Assembly (NCBI GenBank): GCA_016188575.1
Contig: JACPHN010000028.1
Location: 1-31,708 of the forward strand
Direction of reading: 5' to 3'
Length of the DNA stretch: 31,708 bases
Source of the DNA: Candidatus Schekmanbacteria bacterium
GTDB taxonomy: Bacteria > CSSED10-310 > JACPHN01
Positions 24,960-31,708 of this stretch are shown here, in pieces. Positions within the stretch are counted from its first letter, which is position 1, and every line of letters starts with the position of its first letter. Made by a program: the position numbers and the translations under genes. Below the pieces are notes generated by a model, which was given only the letters and a program-made list of their open reading frames with translations, made no database searches and was not told where the DNA came from.

Positions 24960-27900
24960 CGGGCCTCGTACGCGCGGCGATTCACCGACCCGTCGCGACT
25001 TCCATGGTCTACCTCGGCCTCATCGTCGTCGGCCTGGTGTCACTGCGCAGCTTGCCCGTCGATCTACTGCCCAAGATCGAGCTCACGCAGCTCACGGTGC
25101 GCACGACCTACGCCAACGTCGGGCCCGAGGAGATCGAGCAGCTCATTACCGATCCGATCGAAAACGCCGTCTCCGGCCTACCCAACCTGGAACGGGTGAC
25201 CTCGGAGTCCGAGGAAGGCCGGAGCCGCGTGCGACTCGAGTTTGGTCGCGGCACTGACATCGACGAGGCCGCCAATGACGTCAGAGCGGCCCTCGATCTC
25301 ATTCGCGACGACCTGCCCGAGGAAGCAGACGCTCCCGAAATCCTGAAGCTTGACCTCGATCGCGTGGAAGTGGTTAACCTCGGTGCCACCTCAACGCGCC
25401 CACTTGCGGAGCTGACGCGATTGCTCGAGAACGACGTGGCGCGCCAGCTCGGGCAGATCTCGGGCGTCGGCGCCATCACTTTGCGCGGCGCCATCCACCG
25501 CGAGGTTCACGTCGACCTGCAGCGCGACCGGCTCGCCGCCGCCGGCACCTCGGCGCTAGCCGTCCGCGATGCGCTCGCCGCCGCCAACCTGCGGCTGCCG
25601 GGAGGAAACGTCAAGAGCGGTCTCGCTGACCTGTACGTCCGCGCGCAAAGCGAATTCCGTTCGGTAAGGGAGATCGCCGAAACCGTGGTCAGCTCCGCCG
25701 ACGGTCGCCCGCTGCGCGTGCAGGACGTGGGTACGGTCGCGGAGGCGTTCGTGGACGAGGGCTACCTCGCCGAGATCAATGGTGTCCCCGCCGTCATCAT
25801 GCGGATCCAGAAACAAAGCGGAGCGAACACGGTCGCCGTCGCCGAGCGCATCCTGGCCGAGGTCGAGCGCCTGAACGACGAGCGCGCGGACCTCCACCTC
25901 ACCGTCCTCACCGATCAGAGCGACTACATTCGCCAGTCGATCGCCAGTCTGCGAAGCTCGGCGCTGTGGGGATCCGTCCTCGCCATACTGGTGCTGTACG
26001 CGTTCTTGCGCCGGCGCTCCAGCACGGCGATCATCGCGGTGTCGATACCCATATCGGTGATCTCGGCGTTTGGCCTGCTGTACTTCGGCGGGCTGACGTT
26101 GAACCAGATGACGTTCGGCGGACTGGCGCTGGGGGTCGGGATGATCGTGGACAGCGCCATCGTGGTGCTCGAGAGCATCGTGCGCAAGCGGGACGAGCTG
26201 CAGCTCGCGCCGGCTGAGGCTGCGCGCCAGGGCGCCCAGGAAGTGGCCGGGGCCATCGTCGCCTCGACACTGACCACCTGCGTCATCTTCCTTCCCGTGG
26301 TATTCGCCCGCACCACCAGCGGCGCGCTGTTCCAGGTGCTGGCGCTGGTCGTCGTCTTCGCGCTCGCGTGCTCGCTACTGGTGGCGTTGACATTGGTGCC
26401 AATGGCGTGCGCGCGGCTGGCGGTGGGCGGCGCGGGGAGCGTGGCGGACAATGGCGGCGGTCCGGCATCACCGCGGCTCATGGCGCGGCTGGAGCAGGGC
26501 TACGTGCGGCGACTGCGCTGGGTGCTCCGGCACCGGGGGCACGCACTCGGGATCGCGGTGGCGCTACTCGTGGCGTCGGTGTTCCTGTGGCCGCTCATTC
26601 CCGTGGAGCTTGCGCCGCAGACGGACGCCAACGAGGTCGCGATCAACGTGGACATGGCGCAGGGCACCAACATTGCGGTGGTGCGAAGCGCGATCGACGA
26701 GCTCGAGGCGAAGGTGAAGCCGCTCCTCTCCCCCACCGACGTGCACGTCATGTCTACGGAGGTGCGAGGCAGCAATGCGCAGATCGAGCTGACGCTGGTC
26801 CCCGCGGACCGCCGCTCGCTATCGGGGCAGGCGGTGGCCGCCCGGCTGCGCGAGGCTCTGGTGGGTCGCATGCCCGGGGGCGAGATCCAGGTGCGCGCGC
26901 GGCCTGGCCTGTGGATCCTGCGCCGTATTTTTGGGTCCGGAGGAAACGATGACGCCATCCAGATCGAGCTTCGCGGCTGGGATCTCGAGCGCGCGGACGA
27001 GATCGCCTCCGCCCTGCGCGAGCGGCTCGGGCAACTTCAGGAGCTGACCGGCGTACAGGTGAGCCGCCGGGAAGGGCAGCCCGAAGAACGACTCATGCTC
27101 GACCGCGAGCGCATCGCGGCAGCCGGGTTATCGGTGCGGGAAGTCGCGCAGGCGTTTCAGGCCTACCTGGGCGGCGTCGTGGCGAGCCGGTTTCGCGACG
27201 GCGCCGATGAGATCCCCATCGTCGTGCGCTTGCGGGCGGCGGATCGGCTCGCGTCCCAGGACTTGCAGGCGGTGCCGCTGCGGGTCGGCGAGTCGGGCAC
27301 ACTGCCGTTGTCGGCCGTCGTGAGCCGCGTTGCTGGCCGCACGCCGACGTCGGTATCCCGCGTCGATGGGCAGCGGGTGACCTACGTGACCGCGGGGCTG
27401 GCGCCGGGAGTCGCTCTCGGGTCGGCGATCGAGCGCATCCGCGAGGCGCTGCGTGACTTTCCACTGCCGGACGACTTCTCGTTGACATACGGAGGCGAGT
27501 ATCGCGAGCAGCTCACGGCGCGGCGCGACTTCGTGGTGGCGATCATCATGGCCTTGGCGCTCGTGTACATGCTGATGGCGGGGCAGTTCGAACGCCTCCT
27601 CGACCCGCTTATCGTCATGACTACGGTTCCCATGGCGCTAATCGGCGTCGTGCCCACACTCTTGCTGACGGGCACGACGCTGAACATCCAGAGCGTCATG
27701 GGCCTGGTCATCCTGGTGGGTATCGTTGTGAACAACGCCATCGTCCTCGTCGATGCGATCAATCTGCAGCGGCGCGCGCACGGCAAGGCCGTCGCGGAAG
27801 CCGTCGTCGAGGCCGGCCGCCTGCGGTTACGGCCCATCCTCATGACGACATCTACGACCGTCCTGGCTCTGTTGCCTCTGGGACTCGGCCTGGGGCCGGG

Positions 27901-28105
27901 CGCGGAGATTCAGGCGCCGCTGGCGCGCGTCGTGATCGGAGGGCTGTGCGCATCGACGCTGGGCACGCTGGTGTTGATCCCGGTCATCTACGAGGCGACC
28001 ATGCACCTCATGGCGCGGCGCGGCGCACCCGGCGCGCGGGCGGCAGGTGACAAAGAGGCGCGGCCAGCCGCAGCCCTGGTGCGAGCGGCGGCGGCCGGCG
28101 ATTGA
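24956..28105 (+). CDS. RND-family efflux pump, inner-membrane subunit
   Basis: The protein has 1049 residues, the full RND length. It shows the two-fold layout: one helix near 15-35, a large periplasmic loop with porter domains, and a helix cluster around 335-495, then the same again (second loop from about 540, helices from about 860). In helix 4 the motif is [13 protein letters not shown], with Asp399 followed by Ser400 where AcrB has two Asp (407-408). In helix 10 [13 protein letters not shown] has Asn where AcrB has Lys940. These changes are also seen in other HAE1-like subgroups, so the pump is probably active but with a different proton relay. The substrate is likely an amphiphile or antibiotic-like molecule; metal export is less likely but not excluded. 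ATGA overlap with the adaptor gene shows coupling. Confidence 0.95.
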   Translation: MTGLVRAAIHRPVATSMVYLGLIVVGLVSLRSLPVDLLPKIELTQLTVRTTYANVGPEEIEQLITDPIENAVSGLPNLERVTSESEEGRSRVRLEFGRGTDIDEAANDVRAALDLIRDDLPEEADAPEILKLDLDRVEVVNLGATSTRPLAELTRLLENDVARQLGQISGVGAITLRGAIHREVHVDLQRDRLAAAGTSALAVRDALAAANLRLPGGNVKSGLADLYVRAQSEFRSVREIAETVVSSADGRPLRVQDVGTVAEAFVDEGYLAEINGVPAVIMRIQKQSGANTVAVAERILAEVERLNDERADLHLTVLTDQSDYIRQSIASLRSSALWGSVLAILVLYAFLRRRSSTAIIAVSIPISVISAFGLLYFGGLTLNQMTFGGLALGVGMIVDSAIVVLESIVRKRDELQLAPAEAARQGAQEVAGAIVASTLTTCVIFLPVVFARTTSGALFQVLALVVVFALACSLLVALTLVPMACARLAVGGAGSVADNGGGPASPRLMARLEQGYVRRLRWVLRHRGHALGIAVALLVASVFLWPLIPVELAPQTDANEVAINVDMAQGTNIAVVRSAIDELEAKVKPLLSPTDVHVMSTEVRGSNAQIELTLVPADRRSLSGQAVAARLREALVGRMPGGEIQVRARPGLWILRRIFGSGGNDDAIQIELRGWDLERADEIASALRERLGQLQELTGVQVSRREGQPEERLMLDRERIAAAGLSVREVAQAFQAYLGGVVASRFRDGADEIPIVVRLRAADRLASQDLQAVPLRVGESGTLPLSAVVSRVAGRTPTSVSRVDGQRVTYVTAGLAPGVALGSAIERIREALRDFPLPDDFSLTYGGEYREQLTARRDFVVAIIMALALVYMLMAGQFERLLDPLIVMTTVPMALIGVVPTLLLTGTTLNIQSVMGLVILVGIVVNNAIVLVDAINLQRRAHGKAVAEAVVEAGRLRLRPILMTTSTTVLALLPLGLGLGPGAEIQAPLARVVIGGLCASTLGTLVLIPVIYEATMHLMARRGAPGARAAGDKEARPAAALVRAAAAGD

Positions 28106-28115
28106 GGGTCACGAG

Positions 28116-28859
<744 letters not shown>

Positions 28860-28863
28860 TGCG

Positions 28864-30162
28864 ATGAAGCGACGCACTCTGAGAAGGATTGGCGCGGCGG
28901 CCATGGCGCCGCTCATGATGGCGGCGCTGGTGGGCCAAACCGGCTGCACCGGCATCCAGGAACAGCGCGAGGCCACGACCGCCACGGAGCCACAGACGGA
29001 GACAGTGGTGCGCCGCACGATCGAGGTCACCTCGGAGGCCTCCGGGTTGATCGAGCCGATCCGCGTCGTCGAGGTGAAGTCCAAAGCCTCGGGGGAGGTC
29101 CTCAGCTTGCACGTACAGACCGGTGACCGGGTCGAGCAGGGCGCGCTGCTCGCGGACATCGACCCGCGCGACGTGCGCAACGGGCTCGCCCAGGCCGAGG
29201 CTGACCTCGAGGTAGCGCAGGTGAAGGCGCGGACGACGGAGGCAAATCGCGCTCGCGCCGAACGCCTGCGCGCGGAGCAGGTGATGACGCAGCAGGAGTA
29301 CGAGGCGGCGGTAGAAAGCGCGGCAGGGGCCAAGGCCGCGCTCGTCCGGGCCAGCACCAACCTGGAGCTCGCACGCGAGCGCATGCGGGATGTCACCATC
29401 CGCGCCCCTATCGCCGGGGTCATCCTGGAGAAAAACATCGAGCAGGGCCAGATCGTCGCCTCGGCCACGACCAACGTGTCCGGAGGCACGACGCTGCTGC
29501 GCATGGCGGACCTTGCCGAGGTGCAGGCGCGAGCTCTCGTGGACGAGGTCGACATCGGGCGCGTCGTTGTCGACCAGCGCGCGTCGGTGACGGTCGAGTC
29601 CTATCCGGGCCGGGTGTTTCGTGGCCGCGTGGCCAAGATCGAGCCGGCCGCCGTGGTGGTGCAGAACGTAACCATGTTCCCGGTGCTCGTGCGGCTCGAC
29701 AATCGCGAGAGCTTGCTGCGGCCGGGGATGAACGCGGAGGTGGTGGTCGAGGTCGCGCGCCGGCCGGACGTCGTGGCCGTCGCGAATACCGCCGTCGTGG
29801 CGCGCCGGGACGTGCGCCGGCTGGCGGAGAGCCTGGGGCTCGAGGCGGAGCGCGATGGTACAGGGCGGGAGCGGGGTCGCCGACCCGATCGCGCGGCGGC
29901 CGAGGCGGCAGGTGACGAGGGCGAGCAGCGCGCGGTCGTGGTCGTGGCGGCACCGGGTGGCATGCAGCTCCGCCGGGTGACGCTCGGGGTCGCCGACTGG
30001 GACTACACCGAGGTCGTCAGCGGTTTGGAGCCGGGTGAAAAGGTCGTCAACGCCTCGGTACTGCTGGTCAAGGCGACGCAGAAAGAGCAGAGCGCGCGGA
30101 TGCAGCAGCGCGTCGGCGGCATGATTCCCGGCACGCGCGGGGCGGCAGGCGGCGGGCGCTGA
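28864..30162 (+). CDS. MacA-like periplasmic adaptor lipoprotein
   Basis: The protein has 432 residues from ATG 28864, four bases after the previous stop. GTG/ATG codons at 28843-28850 are alternatives but lie within the ATPase gene. The leader ends VGQTGC, a lipobox-like site. It has lipoyl halves (VVEVKSKASGEVLSLHVQTGDRVEQGALLADIDP and VTIRAPIAGVILEKNIEQGQIV), a helical hairpin between them (LAQAEADLEVAQVKART, QEYEAAVESAAGAKAAL), and a beta-barrel (VQARALVDEVDIGRV) and membrane-proximal part. A charged insertion (about 325-360, rich in Glu, Arg and Ala) interrupts the last domain. It would link the ABC permease to the shared TolC channel. Confidence 0.9.
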   Translation: MKRRTLRRIGAAAMAPLMMAALVGQTGCTGIQEQREATTATEPQTETVVRRTIEVTSEASGLIEPIRVVEVKSKASGEVLSLHVQTGDRVEQGALLADIDPRDVRNGLAQAEADLEVAQVKARTTEANRARAERLRAEQVMTQQEYEAAVESAAGAKAALVRASTNLELARERMRDVTIRAPIAGVILEKNIEQGQIVASATTNVSGGTTLLRMADLAEVQARALVDEVDIGRVVVDQRASVTVESYPGRVFRGRVAKIEPAAVVVQNVTMFPVLVRLDNRESLLRPGMNAEVVVEVARRPDVVAVANTAVVARRDVRRLAESLGLEAERDGTGRERGRRPDRAAAEAAGDEGEQRAVVVVAAPGGMQLRRVTLGVADWDYTEVVSGLEPGEKVVNASVLLVKATQKEQSARMQQRVGGMIPGTRGAAGGGR

Positions 30163-30163
30163 G

Positions 30164-31375
30164 ATGGTGCTCGCCGAGACCGTGCGGGTAGCGACAGGAG
30201 CGATCGGCGCCAACAAGCTGCGCTCCTTTCTGACGATGCTCGGGATCATCATCGGCATCGCCGCGGTCATCGCCATGGTGGCGCTCGGCGAGGGCGCGCA
30301 GGGGGCGGTGCAGGAGCGGCTGCGAAACCTCGGAACGGCCGTGTTCAGCGTCCGCCCTGGCCAACAGTTCTTCGGCGGCGTGGACCGCGGCGCCGCGGGG
30401 CTGACGATCCACGACGCCGAGGCCATCGCCTCCGGTGCGCGGTTCGTCCTGGGCGCGGCCCCCGAAGCGGAGCAGCGGCTGCAGACCGAGCTCGGCGAGC
30501 ACAACGCGAACCTCTCCGTCATCGGCACCTGGCCCAGCTATTTCGAGATCAATAATCACGCGCTTGCGGCAGGGCGGCTGCTTACCGAATCCGACGAGCG
30601 CGCCCGGCGGCGCGCCGCGGTCGCCGGCGCCACGGCCCCGGAACAGCTCGGCGTCCGTCCCGCGGCGGCCATCGTCGGCCAGAAAGTGCGCATCAAGGGC
30701 GTCACCTTCGAAGTCGTCGGAATCCTCGCTGCGAAAGGATCACAGGGCTTTCAGAGCCCGGACGACGCTCTGTATATCCCGCTGTCGACGGCGCAGCTTC
30801 GCGTTTTCGGCAGCGACAGAGTGCGCTCGATCAGCGTGCGGGCCGCCGGCGAGAGCGCCGTGGATAGCGCCATCGTCGAGGTCGAGCGCGTGCTGCGGCG
30901 GCAGCACCGCCTGCACGTGGGCGAAGAAAACGACTTCAACGTGCGCAATCAGGCCGCGCTGCTGACTACCTTTCAGGAAACGACGCGGACGTTTTCGTTC
31001 TTGCTGGCCGGTATCGCGGCGGTATCCTTGCTCGTGGGCGGCATCGGGATCATGAACATTATGCTGGTTTCGGTGACCGAGCGAACCCGCGAGATCGGCG
31101 TGCGCAAGGCGCTTGGGGCGCGGCGCCGGGACATCCTGCTGCAGTTTCTCGTCGAGGCGCTGGTGCTGTGCCTGGCGGGAGGCGCGATCGGGATCGCCGT
31201 GGGCGTGGGCGGCGCGGAGCTGCTGCGGCGCATGGCGGGCTGGCAAACGGCGGTGCAGGCGAAGGCCGTCCTGGTGGCATTCGGATTCTCCGCCGCCGTC
31301 GGCATCGCGTTCGGCCTGTGGCCGGCGCGGCGGGCGGCGAAGCTCGACCCGATCGAGGCGCTGCGGTACGAGTAG
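30164..31375 (+). CDS. ABC transporter permease, MacB/FtsX type
   Basis: The protein has 403 residues and starts with ATG 30164, immediately after the adaptor stop. It has an N-terminal helix (LRSFLTMLGIIIGIAAVIAMVAL), a periplasmic MacB-type domain (about 50-265) and three C-terminal helices of the FtsX domain, with VGGIGIMNIMLVSVTERTREIGVRKALGARRRDI, the characteristic loop after the second helix, and a final PARRAAKLDPIEALRYE, the usual end of the family. With the ATPase and MacA-like adaptor it forms a mechanotransmission pump that moves substrates from the periplasm to the channel. It ends the operon; no clear terminator was seen in the next 120 bases. Confidence 0.95.
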   Translation: MVLAETVRVATGAIGANKLRSFLTMLGIIIGIAAVIAMVALGEGAQGAVQERLRNLGTAVFSVRPGQQFFGGVDRGAAGLTIHDAEAIASGARFVLGAAPEAEQRLQTELGEHNANLSVIGTWPSYFEINNHALAAGRLLTESDERARRRAAVAGATAPEQLGVRPAAAIVGQKVRIKGVTFEVVGILAAKGSQGFQSPDDALYIPLSTAQLRVFGSDRVRSISVRAAGESAVDSAIVEVERVLRRQHRLHVGEENDFNVRNQAALLTTFQETTRTFSFLLAGIAAVSLLVGGIGIMNIMLVSVTERTREIGVRKALGARRRDILLQFLVEALVLCLAGGAIGIAVGVGGAELLRRMAGWQTAVQAKAVLVAFGFSAAVGIAFGLWPARRAAKLDPIEALRYE

Positions 31376-31501
31376 GGTCCGATCACCGCTCTTGATTGAC
31401 CGTCGCCAGAGACTGCCGGGGCTCGTTACCGCGGTGCCCTTTGGAAGCGGTTCGCAAGTCCGATCTGCCAGCCGTGACAGGAGCTGGATGCTACCAATAT
31501 G

Positions 31502-31708
31502 ATAGGGGTAGGAAGGGCCGGTTACTCCCGGCCCCTCCCCCCTCCGAACCCGGCGTGCGGATTTCCCGCGCTGGGCTCTCCAGTTGGTGGTATTACCTAC
31601 GAGAGGATTGACAGGCCTCAGCATTGGCTGCGGTCAGTGAGAACAGCCCATGTTTGGCAAAGAAGACATTAGGCCAGCGGTTGTGATCGCGGCCGCGTCC
31701 ACGTCCCT
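31502..31708 (-). ncRNA. Group II intron, 3' part (truncated by window end)
   Basis: On the minus strand, domain V lies at 31578-31546. It begins GAGCCC and ends GGGTTC, with a GAAA loop between complementary arms, as in the conserved 33-34-nt hairpin. Domain VI follows (31545-31502): a stem with GGCCGG and CCGGCC around GAGTAA and a bulged A in CCTACCCC. That A lies seven bases before the intron end CCCCTAT, the expected branch-point spacing. The reverse transcriptase C-terminus is directly upstream. The 3' exon begins at about 31501. The intron sits 127 bases beyond the permease stop, in the opposite orientation. Confidence 0.8.
31593..31708 (-). CDS. Group II intron reverse transcriptase/maturase, C-terminal end (partial)
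   Basis: The minus-strand frame entering from the window edge reads GRGRDHNRWPNVFFAKHGL, then FSLTAANAEACQSSRR, and ends at TAA 31593-31595. This is the recognisable last segment of LtrA-type maturases (HNRWPNxYFAxxGLFSLxxA). It is a partial gene, and the catalytic reverse transcriptase part lies outside the window. Position just before domain V fits an intron ORF ending near the catalytic domains. Confidence 0.8.
   Translation of the reverse strand, partial: GRGRGRDHNRWPNVFFAKHGLFSLTAANAEACQSSRR

Overview
The window is GC-rich and looks chromosomal, with dense and mostly sensible genes. It suggests a Gram-negative bacterium of the broad 'deltaproteobacterial' kind (Myxococcota, Desulfobacterota or Binatota-like). 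The reasons are a Ser/Thr kinase fused to an AAA ATPase and TPRs, a sigma-54-type activator with a GAF-like domain, a five-heme c-type cytochrome, TolC/RND/Mac efflux parts, and a large secreted beta-helix protein with a Pro/Thr linker and C-terminal membrane anchor. The phylum is inferred from gene style only; there is no rRNA or tRNA gene to settle it.

Layout. 1-600: frameshifted, edge-truncated IS66-like transposase remnant (-). 783-4505: surface/secreted beta-helix protein (+) ending at a hairpin. 4642-6817: radical SAM gene broken by an in-frame TAG, preceded by a lemA-like stub (-). 6818-7484: gene-free, repeat-rich stretch with a MITE-like element, a repeat copy and an operator-like palindrome. 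7485-8891: secreted alpha/beta-hydrolase-like protein (+). 8866-16512: three overlapping minus-strand genes, transcribed activator -> kinase/AAA/TPR -> secreted Asp-box propeller. 16513-17616: a second gene-poor stretch with an attC-like folded site and a transposase remnant. 17617-19052: YbjN-like protein and five-heme cytochrome, each preceded by a copy of the same ~92-bp element. 19671-20300: hypothetical protein.

20696-31375 is one nine-gene plus-strand operon with overlapping or near-touching genes: ECF sigma factor, membrane-anchored putative anti-sigma factor, Spy/CnrX-like periplasmic protein, TolC-type channel, RND adaptor lipoprotein, RND pump, LolD/MacB-type ATPase, MacA-like adaptor lipoprotein and MacB/FtsX-type permease. 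I read it as an envelope-stress module driving two pumps, one proton-driven and one ATP-driven, that probably share one outer-membrane channel. The window ends in the 3' part of a group II intron on the minus strand: the reverse transcriptase C-terminus, then domains V and VI.

The most unusual items are the ECF-controlled double efflux operon, the activator/kinase/propeller operon, the duplicated element ahead of the YbjN and cytochrome genes, the attC-like site, and G/C-rich palindromes embedded in two reading frames. No CRISPR array, prophage or defence island was seen. Nothing here can be claimed as a proven new system from sequence reading alone.
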